The translations under genes were made by a program, and so were the position numbers. Shown here piece after piece: positions 49,097 through 60,350 of a stretch of DNA of 64,000 nucleotides; positions within the stretch are counted from its first letter, which is position 1; every line of letters begins with the position of its first letter. The stretch is from Isoperla grammatica (lineage: Eukaryota > Arthropoda > Insecta > Plecoptera > Perlodidae). Location of the stretch: assembly GCA_945910005.1 (NCBI GenBank), contig OX246746.1:37830339-37894338 (forward strand), written 5' to 3'. The notes below the pieces were generated by a model. The model saw only the letters and a list, made by a program, of their open reading frames with translations. It did not search any database and was not told the DNA's origin.

Positions 49097-49140
49097 TAAT
49101 TTGGAAAAAACGACCAGAGCTAAAATACTAGCTTCAAAAA

Positions 49141-49593
49141 TTGACCCTAAAAAACATAAGTACCTACTTAATACCCAGGGAGAAGTCTTCTAGATGCCCC
49201 AAATTGTACGGTTTGCCCAAGATTCACAAACCTGGGATACCTCTAAGGCCTATTGTGAGTTCATTTGACTCCCCTCTTCAGCCTCTAGCTAAACACCTGG
49301 CCGAATACCTGCAACCATATTATGTTGAGGATGCAAAATCTTATGTAAAAAATGCTTATCACTTTCTGGAGATCTTACTTGAATACAATGTGTCTGAAAC
49401 CGATCTGTTGGTGAGCCTTGACGTGGAGTCACTTTTTTCTAATGTTCCCATCGACGGTACTTTGGAAATCATGCGTGGGTTACACATACCTGAAGACATG
49501 TTGATTTTAATAAAACATTGTTTAGCCAACACCTATTTTATGTATGAAGGACAGAGATGGGTTGACCCGGCGCCTCCACCATATGTTAGATAG
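49141..49593 (+). pseudogene. Penelope-type reverse transcriptase, N-terminal half
   Basis: The frame contains KLYGLPKIHKPGIPLRPIVS, a fingers motif typical of Penelope-like elements, and VSLDVESLFSNVPI, the motif A with the first catalytic Asp. Similarity ends near YFMYEGQRW (about 49560), before the second catalytic motif. The sequence is shared in style with the endonuclease half on the other strand and is probably part of the same insertion. Confidence 0.88.
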
Positions 49594-50645
49594 CGAGAAC
49601 CTACCGTGACATCCATCCAATTCCGTCGGCTCGGCCTCGAACCCACGGACTCCAAAGTCGACGGACCCGTAGAAGTACTGGGGCGTAGCTGGTGGTTCTC
49701 ACATCATAGGGATCGGGACATACCAATTCAGGCAGTTTAGGACTTAGATTGACAAGACTTTGGTTCAAACAATAGAGGAACCGGAGACCTTTTTCCTAGT
49801 CAGTAAATATTTTGATATGTTATGTCCTTACAACGCTACAAAACCAAAATTTTAAACTAATGTGTGCTATCGACAGTCACTGTCTTGAGGAGGTACCTTC
49901 CGAGCCGGCAAAATTATATTCGTTATGTCCCTGTTACTTAAATACCTGTATACGTTGGTTCCTCCACGACATGGTGACCGGTGCGCGCAAATAGTGTAAC
50001 CGCGCATACATTAAAAAATTAATAATATTTTATTTTCCATTCACATCCTTACACCGTTGTCTACGCACTTTCATTACTCCCCTGTTCATCTTGCTAACCA
50101 TCTAAATTACCTGTAATCCTCCCCTGTTTTTGTCTGGGCACACAGTCACGTCGTCACACAGTCACAGTCACGAATATCGGTACTTCTAAACCTATCTCCA
50201 CGACATATGACGAATAGTGATCTCCGCCACAATTGTGGGTAACGTCTGAGGGCAAGGACGAAAACATATGTATCAGGAGAGATGATAGAAATTTGTGTTG
50301 CACCTCTTGAAGTAGAATCTATCGAATCATTTTTGTATCTGCTTCTTCCTGCTTCTTCCTGAGGTGTCTTTGTGGTTTGGATTTGATCTGATCATGCTAC
50401 AACTGCTTGTCTCCGACAGTCTTCACTTGCTTTTATGACTTTCGCCGCAAGATAGACAGTTAATTCATGCTTTGTGTTAGCGTGGGCTGATGTTTCCAAT
50501 AGGTGTGTTATCACTAATACGGTAGGCAACTGGAGGTTTTCCTCCTTGCCGCACGTCGCGCGTTGCCGACTTTAGTGATGAGCTTATATCATATCTATCA
50601 AAAACAAGGCACTTCGGAAAATGAGCAATATTTATGTTCTATCCG
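49594..50645. other. Non-coding stretch
   Basis: No gene or element recognised. Confidence 0.5.
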
Positions 50646-50952
50646 GTTGACAACCGACGGTGTATTGCCCGCAGGTGATGGACGGAGACATAGACCCGAT
50701 GTGGATCGAGTCCCTCAACACAGTAATGGACGATAACAAGGTGTTGACGCTGTATTGCCCGCAGGTGATGGACGGAGACATAGACCCGATGTGGATCGAG
50801 TCCCTCAACTCAGTAATGGACGATAACAAGGTGTTGACGCTGGCCGTAACCGACGGTGTATTGCCCACAGGTGATGGACGGAGACATAGACCCGATGTGG
50901 ATCGAGTCCCTCAACACAGTAATGGACGATAACAAGGTGTTGACGCGAGAAG
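50646..50952 (+). pseudogene. Tandem triplicate of an axonemal dynein heavy chain exon start
   Basis: Three copies of an acceptor (TGTATTGCCC(G/A)CAG) followed by a coding block reading [15 protein letters not shown](T/S)VMDDNK and VLTL. This is the conserved GDIDPxWIExLN segment in an AAA domain of dynein heavy chains, closest to my memory of the DNAH9/11/17 outer-arm type. Acceptor starts are at 50661, 50751 and 50857, so units are 90 and 106 bp; the longer one includes the upstream intron bit CCGTAACCGACGG. The expected next residues (ASNERI) are missing after every copy, and no other dynein exon is seen nearby. It is either an amplified exon edge of a plus-strand gene with huge introns or a displaced fragment. 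Confidence 0.85.
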
Positions 50953-51339
50953 AGAATAGCAAACTGCTTACAAGTCTTTACGTCTGTATAGTTTTAGGTA
51001 GGGATTTATGCGTGTTTTTAATGCTCCTTGGAAGATAGGGACAGGGGGCCCTTATTTTCTCGCCTCTAAAAATCGGCAGAGGTATAACCTGGGCCAAATT
51101 TTACCCAGGGCCCAAACGGGGGTACAGTTATTATAGCAAGAAAGTTGAAAATTGGAAAATATATTGCCGTAAATAAACAATATTTAGTTACAAGATGGTT
51201 ACAGTGTTGACAAAACAATTCGAAAACTTTTGTCATGGTGTTGACATCATTATTGCGCATAACATTATAAAAAATTATCAACATCCGACGGTATGTTTTT
51301 ATAAAAAAAATTAAAAAAATTGGATTTGTTTCAGATATT
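50953..51339. other. Non-coding stretch
   Basis: Nothing recognised except an inverted CCTGGG / CCCAGG pair near 51088-51110. Confidence 0.5.
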
Positions 51340-51955
51340 ATTTTTTTGTAGGCTGGCATCTTCACGGATTTTGCTGGTTATGTTAATAACATTTTATAGT
51401 GTAGTGGTCACGAGTGTTTACTGAAACTTTCAACCAAATCCGTCAAGCCGTTAGACCTGTGCGCGTCCAACAAACTTTTGCACAGAAACCAAATAATATG
51501 TTTTTACAAAATGGCGGTTAAAGTTACAACTTCATACATTTTACCACGCATTGACATTGTTAGTTTAATAACAAATATAAAAAATTATTTAAATCCGTTT
51601 ATAATGTTTAGAAAAAAAAAAAAAAAAAAATTGATTTTTCACTAATTAATTTTTTGTAGGTTGGAAACTTCACGAATTTTTCTGGTTTTCTTAAAAACGT
51701 CTAGTTTAAAAGTTACAAAAAGGTTGACTTTAAATTTCAGCCAAATCCGTCAAACCGTTTGACCTGTGTGTGACAAACAAAACATTAAAACTCGATATTA
51801 TTCACAATTAATTTTTTGTAGATTGGCATCTTTACGGATTATGCTGATTATGTTATCAGCTTCTAGATTAGTAGTCACGAGTGTTGACTTAAAATTTCAT
51901 CAAAATTCGTCAAGCCGTTTGATCTGTGCGCGACGAAAAACCATTGTACACACAC
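51340..51955 (+). repeat. Three degenerate direct repeats of about 150-180 bp
   Basis: Each copy has TTTTTTGTAGRTTGG, CTTCACGGATTTTGCTGGTT, an AAATCCGTCAAGCCGTTTGA block and a CTGTGCGCGAC block. They start near 51342, 51650 and 51815. The last is followed by CACACACATAAACAAAGCG and CCTCTCCGCTTCGCTACGC, as seen at the ends of some invertebrate dispersed repeats. Confidence 0.7.
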
Positions 51956-52329
51956 ATAAACAAAGCGCCGATCGAGTTCAAATGAGAGTTCCTCTCCGCT
52001 TCGCTACGCTCATCTAATCGTTACGTTATTGATATCAATCGATTTGTATTTAAAAACTGAACGAGAAATCAAGTCAGTTTTTTTCTGTATGACGAACGGT
52101 GTAAACGTTATAAGCCAAAACGTTCGGTGGCGTCGTGTGGCGGCGTCAGGTGGCGTCGCGGTGCCACCGACACCGTCTGCAGTAATTCCGCCGATGTAAC
52201 CCTGGTCCAAAAACATTGTTATACATGCCTTTGCATAATTCCGTTTACCGCTATACTCCTTTACGAATAGCCTACGAGATACACTTTGCTGCTCTACTAT
52301 TTTTTCAAGAAAACCTCTTGTAGGTGGAT

Positions 52330-52440
52330 TTATGAAGAAAACCAGAAATTAAAAAACCCAACCCCGACTGGAAATCGAATCCAGGTCTCCCACTTGCCGC
52401 GTGGTTATTGTATCAAACTGTCTATGATGATCATTAAAAA
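52330..52440 (-). mobile_element. tRNA-derived SINE
   Basis: On the minus strand, ACGCGGCAAGTGGGAGACC then TGGATTCGATTTCCAGTCGG shows a tRNA-like variable region and a near-consensus B-box (GGATTCGATTTCC), followed by a T-rich tail. It is not a functional tRNA, since the A-box side is diverged. Confidence 0.55.
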
Positions 52441-54237
52441 TATATTTCCGGTTGTCAATAGTAACCACACAACAATAGCAGTCTATTCGTGCAAAATAAT
52501 TAAATATTTAAAATAAAAAATAAAATTGAAACTGTCCTCAAATGAGGACGTTGCACGTTGTTTTGTGCTGCACAATAATGGACTAAAGAGGATTGGCAAT
52601 AAATGAAACACACACATTTTTAAATTGAATGATACATGTATTGTATGTATTATATACGGTATTGAGTAACTCACACATTGCTGTTTCTCAGAATCACGTG
52701 AATAACACTTATAAAGCTCTTGGTTTAAAACGAGGAGGTACATAGATGCCTACACAGGCCTAGGGATAGTCCGTTAGCACTTAGCACCCATAAAACAGGG
52801 AAAGTAATACGAACAACTAGACGAGAAGAGAAACTAACCTAGGATACGGAAGATTGATGTTCTCCCTTTAGAATGGCAATATATACAGTTAGCAAAGGCT
52901 TGAAACTGCGCTCAGAGGTTCGTGACATGCAGAGTTGGTAACATATAATGTAAACATAAAGAGCTGAGCAAATTATGTGGTATGCCACCTAACCATAGTC
53001 AGAATAACACACATATTATTTATAATATTCCATTTTAAGTTAACATAGTGAACGGCTAAACATTATCCAGATATATTGGATTGCACATCTATACGAAAAA
53101 TAGCATAAAAAGAAAGTAAAAAACCTATTTGTCCACGAATATTTTTGTATGGCATCTCTAGTAAATGAGAAATGTATTTTATCAATTTTTATTCACACTT
53201 ATTGACGTAAAACAGTGAAAGTGTAACTGGCAGTATTCTTTTAACTATAACAACCTCGTACTCAGATATCTGGTGTTGGTGACATGAGTTGGGTTGGATC
53301 CCAAAGAACAGCAAATTAAACTGAGATATTCCCTAGTCGAATCGTGTCGGATAGTAAATCAATACAATCATTATACACGAAACAGTTATTGGCGAACATA
53401 CAAAAGTATGGTTAGCTAGTATGTATTAATATTGTATTCTAAAAACTACATTGTACGAATTAAACTGGATGATAGATTCATATTGTTGGTGGTTCGGTAA
53501 CTCAACATTTCATAGTCGAACACAATTTTGTCTAAAAATTCTGTAAGGTCCAAACATACATTAATTACATGACTATAGAAATATGCGTTACTGTGACAAA
53601 ATGTTTACTAGAAATTATCAACTAAAATTATTTTAACCTCAAATACTTTGCTATAATAATATAATAGGGTTAACCTATAGCCCTTTGCCTGATGGAATGT
53701 TCGCCACAGCAATGACAAAAGGGGGTGTCCAAAAATGTTCAGTGCTTCATTATCTTTAAATGCTTCCTGGACATCCAAAATTAATGTCAAATCATACTCC
53801 TGCAAAAATGTCGCACATTTCCTGGTAGAAAGTATAGGCTGTCATTAATGATTCAACAGTGAAAATGTATGTTCCTTAAAACTAAAACACTAATAAATGA
53901 GCAACACATAAGTTTCATCTTCAAAAGCTAGCTTCAAAAAGCTAGCCGGAGTAAGAGTTCGTTAGCTCAGGCTTCAAATTGATCTCTCTCAAGTAAAAAG
54001 ATCATCAGTGCCAAATATTTTAAAATCAAATTTCACTGGAACCTTTCTGAGCCTCCTACGAACGTTGAAATCCGGAAATTCCTCGTTGCTTGGTCTCGTA
54101 AGTGTACAAGAAAATATTTGTGAACTATATTATATGTAATTCGCATTCAGTTGGCATTGTAGCAGCTGACACACATAACTTTTCTTTTGTTCTTCTCTGA
54201 ACATCCACACTGCATATAAACTTGCATTAGATATTCT
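52441..54237. other. Non-coding stretch
   Basis: No gene or element recognised. Confidence 0.5.
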
Positions 54238-55714
54238 CACATTCACTTCCACACTGCAAACATAATAGTTTACGAAACCATTCACTTTCACACTGCACAC
54301 ACACATAGTTTACAGTTTACGAAACCATTCACTTCCACACTGCACACACACATAGTTTACAGTTTACGAAACCATTCACTTCCACACTGCACACATATTT
54401 ATAAGAGACATAGTTTACAGTTTACGAAACCATTCACTTCCACACTGCACACACACATAGTTTACAGTTTACGAAACCATTCGCTTCCACACTGCACACA
54501 TATTTTTAAGAGACATAGTTTACAGTTTACGAAACCATTCACTTCCACACTGCACACACACATAGTTTACAGTTTACGAAACCATTCACTTCCACACTGC
54601 ACACACACATAGTTTACAGTTTACGAAACCATTCACTTCCACACTGCACACACACATAGTTTACAGTTTACGAAACCATTCACTTCCACACTGCACACAC
54701 ACATAGTTTACAGTTTACGAAACCATTCGCTTCCACACTGCACACACACATAGTTTACAGTTTACGAAACCATTCACTTCCACACTGCACACACACATAG
54801 TTTACAGTTTACAAAACCATTCACTTCCACACTGCACACACATTTCTAAGAGACATAGTTTACAGTTTACAAAACCATTCACTTCCACACTGCACACACA
54901 CATAGTTTACAGTTTACAAAACCATTCACTTCCACACTGCACACACATTTATAAGAGACATAGTTTACAGTTTACGAAACCATTCACTTCCACACCGCAC
55001 ACACATTTATAAGAGACATAGTTTACAGTTTACGAAACCATTCACTTCCACACCGCACACACATTTATAAGAGACATAGTTTACAGTTTACGAAACCATT
55101 CACTTCCACACTGCACACACATTTATAAGAGACATAGTTTACAGTTTACGAAACCATTCACTTCCACACTGCACACACATTTATAAGAGACATAGTTTAC
55201 AGTTAACAAAACCATTCACTTCCACACTGCACACACATTTATAAGAGACATAGTTTACAGTTAACAAAACCATTCACTTCCACACTGCACACACATTTAT
55301 AAGAGACATAGTTTACAGTTAACAAAACCATTCACTTCCACACTGCACACACATTTATAAGAGACATAGTTTACAGTTAACAAAACCATTCACTTCCACA
55401 CTGCACACACATTTATAAGAGACATAGTTTACAGTTAACAAAACCATTCACTTCCACACTGCACACACATTTATAAGAGACATAGTTTACAGTTAACAAA
55501 ACCATTCACTTCCACACTGCACACACATTTATAAGAGACATAGTTTACAGTTAACAAAACCATTCACTTCCACACTGCACACACATTTATAAGAGACATA
55601 GTTTACAGTTAACAAAACCATTCACTTCCACACTGCACACACATTTATAAGAGACATAGTTTACAGTTAACAAAACCATTCACTTCCACACTGCACACAC
55701 ATTTATAAGAGACA
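54238..55714. repeat. Two-type minisatellite, 47- and 58-bp units, about 28 copies
   Basis: Both units share CATAGTTTACAGTTTACG, AAACCATTCACTTCCACACTG and CACACA. The long type has an added TTTATAAGAGA. Short and long units are mixed up to about 54950; from there only long units remain. From about 55200 they all carry AGTTAACAAAACC instead of AGTTTACGAAACC. Confidence 0.97.
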
Positions 55715-58365
55715 TTGTATACGTAAACATTAACGTGTGTACGGGGTACACACAGGTCTATTAAATTTTATAACTTCACGATCAATTCTGTTTCAAACTA
55801 AGAAACTGACAAGATTCAAGTTTTCTCTAGGACTTTCCACTTAACGTAAACAATCTTCACCGACTTTTTGTAACGCATCCATCATTTTCTATTAGAGGCT
55901 TTCAATGTACCGCCTAACATTCTTCCAACAGTAGACACAAACTTTCCATGAGAACTCCCGCTTTACGCAAGCACGCTAACTTCACATAAACGTTTGTGTC
56001 CAAACTTCAACATTATACACCAAACTTGACACTAGAAAATGTTTTAATTTCTGTGTAAGACGTTAACAATCATTATACAAACTTCAACACTGTACACCAA
56101 AGACCATATAAGCATTAGATCATATTTTCCCTTTACGTAACCATTATTCTCCTTCTTGTGAAAGAAGTAAACATTCATATACAAACTTCAACACTGTACA
56201 CCAAACTTTCCATTAGAGCATATTTTCACTTTACGTTACCATTATTATCCAAACATTGCACACAAAGCTATACATTATACACTTTTTCACTTTAATGAAA
56301 CATTCTTATCCAAACGTCAACACTGAAAAACATACTTTCTATTAAATATATTAATTTTGTATCTTTACAAAACACATTTTCTCCGAGCTTAAACACTGAA
56401 TAACATTTCGTTTTACGTACACATTCTTCTCTGAGCTTAAACAATCTACATAAGCTTTCTTTTACACTGTTTGAAGTAAATTAACACTTTTCCTCCAACT
56501 GACATACTTCGTTACAATCTAGCTCGATCAGAGCTGTAAGATATATATTACGTATACACTCATCTGCAGGCTTTCACACTGCGTAACAATCTATAGTTCA
56601 GATACTTTCCCTTACGTAAACAATGTTCTTACATTCTCAATTACATTACTGCATGTAATGTTTCTCTCACTGTATACACACGTACATTATTCTCAGCCCC
56701 AAGATACATCGCCATCATGGGATTACAAGTATAATCCTCACTTTGAACCCACATCACGTCTTCGATACCCCACCTACGCTACTAAAAGTACTCGTTCTAT
56801 ACCTAGTCTCATACGTACCTCAGATATTTATCTACCACCCCTTTCATTTTCATGTACCGTGTTTTAACGAACATCAACAAATGACTGGCGTTCTTTCACA
56901 CATTCGTAACGGCAACGTTCCACTTATTAGAGACCACAAGCCACGTTAGTCACGCCCACGAATTTTCAGGTATCAAACCCAATGTCTTAGATTATCCGTA
57001 ATGCAATAATAATCATATCATGGGAAACCTGCCCAGTTCCCAGGCTAATCCATGCCCTTCAGTTGACTTACCAGATATTGCGGCATTTGGAATAGTTGGG
57101 AAGGAATGTCCGAGATCTGTCAGTATGACTCAATCCTCAGGTTAGGCTTGTCTGCGGAACGAGGATCTCTCTCACTTTACCGATAAGAATGTGTTTGTGC
57201 GACAGTGACACACACAGCGCGACAGTTCAGCACACGAGGTTCTTATTCGGGAAGTCGCAATACCTACAGTGGAATCTGCGTTGGGAAACATAGTGGATGA
57301 ATGGAGCCTCGATTCACAGACAACCAAAATAATTATTTATCTGTGCTCGATCTGTTGTTCCCTCTCGGCTCATGCTCTTTCCACCCCATTCAAACGGCAT
57401 CTAGAAAACATTGACCCTCAACATTGTAACATTTCAGTGCTTTGTAACTGACCGCTTTTCGACTTCCGTAGGCGAATGTTTTCGAGATTTCTGTAAACCT
57501 TCTTTTTATGGCCGCTTCTAGCGTGAACAATAGGGTCCGACTTCATTCATCTACTATGGTTCCCAAGGCTGATTGAACTTTGGGGTAGCCACCTGAAGAG
57601 GGACATAGATTGCGCAAGGGCAGGTCTCCTACGAAAAATGATTATTACTTATTAAGTTTACTGTCTGCTCTGTCTGCTCACTTTTCTGTAGCCCAAGAGT
57701 AAGTCTAAAATTGTTAAGTTTTGGAAATAAATTTTAAGTTCATGTTTAAGGCGGTTTCACCGGGTGTTTTACGGTTTCTAAATTGTGGCCAAATTGAACT
57801 TGTTTAATCTGATATTATAACTTCGTGCTAAAACATAACGACATTTTGAATAAATCGAGCAGGCACACGCCAATCATTGCATTCAAATATACCTTTCAAT
57901 ATCCAGTTCACTCTTAGTTCCTTCAAATATCGGCAACTTATTTTGCGCACGGTTATAAGTATTTGTCTGTGCCGTGATATTCTTTTATCAATCATCATCT
58001 TCTTTATCCTTTGATGTACACATTTTTTCGATTTCGGTACAAAGTTAGGAAAAAAGGTAAACCAAAATATATTCATAAAACAAGCGATATAACATATAAT
58101 TATTTTAAAAGTATATCACGATGTAAAAAACACCTTATATTATAAACATTCACAAAATTAGTTTCTTTCGATAAATGGTGAAAGTTGAACGGCATTGACT
58201 TCAGTCAACTGAAAGTAACAAAAATATGTTTACATTTGCCGTGTATCCGCTCGAAATTTGTTTTGAAATTATTTCTGTTACGTTTTAGCACGAGTGTTTC
58301 ATGGCAGTTTTGTTCATTTTGACTATAGTTTAGAAAATGTATGGGTCAACAAAAAGAAACGACAC
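55715..58365. other. Non-coding stretch
   Basis: No gene recognised. The part up to about 56600 has loosely repeated CAAACTTCAACACTGTACACC and ACGTAAACATTCTT phrases, perhaps an ancient decayed continuation of the array. Confidence 0.5.
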
Positions 58366-58518
58366 GACAAAGCGAGAAGCGATATGCCAAGGATGACGTC
58401 AAGACAAAGCGAGAAGCGATATGCCAAGGATGACGACACGACAAAGCGAGAAGCGATATGCCAAGGATGACGTCAAGACAATTAAAGCGAGAAGCGATAT
58501 GCCAAGGATGACGTCAAG
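58366..58518. repeat. 37-bp tandem repeat with CRE palindromes, four units
   Basis: The unit is GACAAAGCGAGAAGCGATATGCC then AAGGATGACGTCAA, starting at 58366, 58403, 58440 and 58477. TGACGTCA, the full CREB/ATF palindrome, is intact in units 1, 3 and 4 (58394, 58468, 58509) and is TGACGACA in unit 2. Confidence 0.95.
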
Positions 58519-59317
58519 GTTCGCGCGCCGAATTGCATGACTTCTAATATGTAACTTCAATGTATTGATTTTTAAGATGAATCTTATTTGAAACCGTATG
58601 TAGTTCACATATCAATGGTATTTACAAAGATTACTTCAAAATTATAGACACAATAGTTAACTTGTATAAGGATTCACGCATCATACATCGAAAATCAGCA
58701 ACACATTGGTTTTCTCCACTTCAATCGGCGAAAAACTGATAATCGGATTTGGACGACAGTGCTTTGAAAACACGTAGCAGGCCTGTTACGCCCGTAAAAA
58801 TAACTAACTTTCTAGATATAAATTGTCTTGAACGAAAATTCATAGCACTTACTAATATGCAGTGTGCGTATTTTCACGGCCCAATCACACGTCGGAACTA
58901 CATATTCTATAATAGATTTGTGGAATAACAGATATCTATTACATGAATCGTATATGAATGAGAATAGGTTATAAGTCTTCAAAATCGGTATGTTTCAAAA
59001 TAAATAGATGTCGAGATAAATGACTCCTTAGATTTTAAAATATTTGATGAAAAGTGCTTTTTTCCCTTTAGGGACTATGTTGAGTATCCTCGTTATAGCT
59101 GACTTCACCTAGAGCTGTACTAACGCCATCTCTAGGTAATTTACAGCCGTATAATGCCGGGTGGAACCGCCATAAGTGTGAACGAGCTTCAACCTATGCA
59201 CTAACGCACTCTATCGTACGTTACTATGCACGCTATCGGCGCGCTATCTAGCATATGCCACGGGTACTTTTAGCAGCTCGTGGCCGGGCGTGGGTAACCC
59301 ATGGAGGGGTGTTAACA
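58519..59317. other. Non-coding stretch downstream of the GABA receptor gene
   Basis: No gene recognised. It may contain part of the 3' untranslated region of the minus-strand gene. Confidence 0.45.
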
Positions 59318-59690
59318 GGGAAGGATACACCTACGTCAAAAACCGCAACAAATTTTCATTTTTAATTTATATCACAAGGATGGGCTTCGAAATCAAAAAT
59401 CTGAATCAACAGCGCCCTGTGGTTTAGTAAGCCCTACACATTAAATGGGCTAAGTCGTGACTTATATTATAATCAGTATGTTTTTTTATAAATAATTAAT
59501 TTTATTACTAATTATCGAATTATAATCAAAATACTACGCTTATGTTTATAATATTTTATTCAATCTGTAGGGCTTACCAAAGCTAAGTTCGCTGCTGATT
59601 TAGATTTTCGCTTTCTTGTTGCAATCTTGAGATATTATTTAATAATGAACATTTTCTGCGGTTTTTGACGTAGAGACTACCCTTTGCCTT
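59318..59690. mobile_element. Fold-back element with arms of about 130 bp
   Basis: Left arm 59318-59448 and right arm 59555-59690 are inverted repeats: CTACGTCAAAAACCGCA, AATC.AAATCT.AATCA.CAGCG and GTAAGCCCTACA recur in inverted order at about 80% identity. The spacer is AT-rich. It lies about 190 bp past the LCCH3-like stop codon and could be transcribed in its 3' untranslated region. Confidence 0.75.
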
Positions 59691-59877
59691 TGCATGACAC
59701 ATCTTGGGGCCGTTTACACGTCTTTCTTCAGTAGAGTTCCGACCAGAGCCAATTGTTTGCGATGATGCTCTAACCCCTAACTGACATTGCACCATTTCTG
59801 AATTCATAATTCACAAGTGAACGGTCAGCATGTTCGCGCTGTTTTAAAACACAAACCATGTAAATATGATGACAGAT

Positions 59878-60350
59878 TCACTTTGCATCGTATGAAACAG
59901 CGACAGGTAAGAAGTAAAAGATCCAATACACCGCATTAAAGATCATAAACGAAACGGGGAAAATAATTCTCGAATACTTATCGATGATGTTTACATCTTT
60001 AATTTTGGGCATGGATGCTTTGAGGGCCGAGGCGCCCTTCCGCAGGGCGTGAAACATCCGCGGCCGGGCGGTTGGGTGAGCGAAGTGCGAGCGAGTGCCA
60101 CGGAAGCGAAGACCGCCGGCTGCTCGCACGGGGAATGAGTACGATGCTCGGTTCATACGAAAGCTTGGTGGGAACCGGCTGGGATCATCAGCGGACGACG
60201 TTGAGAAGCGGCTGTTATGCCGGTTGCGGATGGAAGGGATGGGCGACATCCGCAGCTCCTGGAGCTCGATGATCTCTTGCTGTTGGGGGTCTCCGGCGAA
60301 CCCGTCAGATGTGGTGGCTGGCCCGGGCGGAGCAGCACTCTTCACAGCCG
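59878..60350 (-). CDS. Lcch3: GABA-gated channel beta-type subunit (LCCH3-like), last exon
   Basis: Acceptor TTGTTGTTCCAG (60352-60351), stop TGA at 59878-59880. The exon encodes most of the M3-M4 cytoplasmic loop, with the conserved EIIELQELRMSPIPS and the basic RPRMFHALRKGASALKA, then KIKDVNIIDKYSR and the M4 helix (IIFPVSFMIFNAVYWIFYF), and a short extracellular tail. The loop motifs are characteristic of arthropod LCCH3. The first two bases complete a GCG codon with the preceding exon. The protein is a pentameric Cys-loop receptor subunit of the neuronal plasma membrane. Confidence 0.95.

Larger units (their letters stand above)
48271..49565. mobile_element. Penelope-like element, internally inverted and truncated
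   Basis: The minus strand from about 49090 to 48271 holds the linker and GIY-YIG endonuclease and the 3' tail. The plus strand from about 49090 to 49560 holds the N-terminal half of a Penelope-type reverse transcriptase. The two halves thus diverge from a junction near 49060-49100, and the catalytic centre of the reverse transcriptase is lost beyond 49560. A (TA)n tract abuts the 3' end. Confidence 0.85.
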
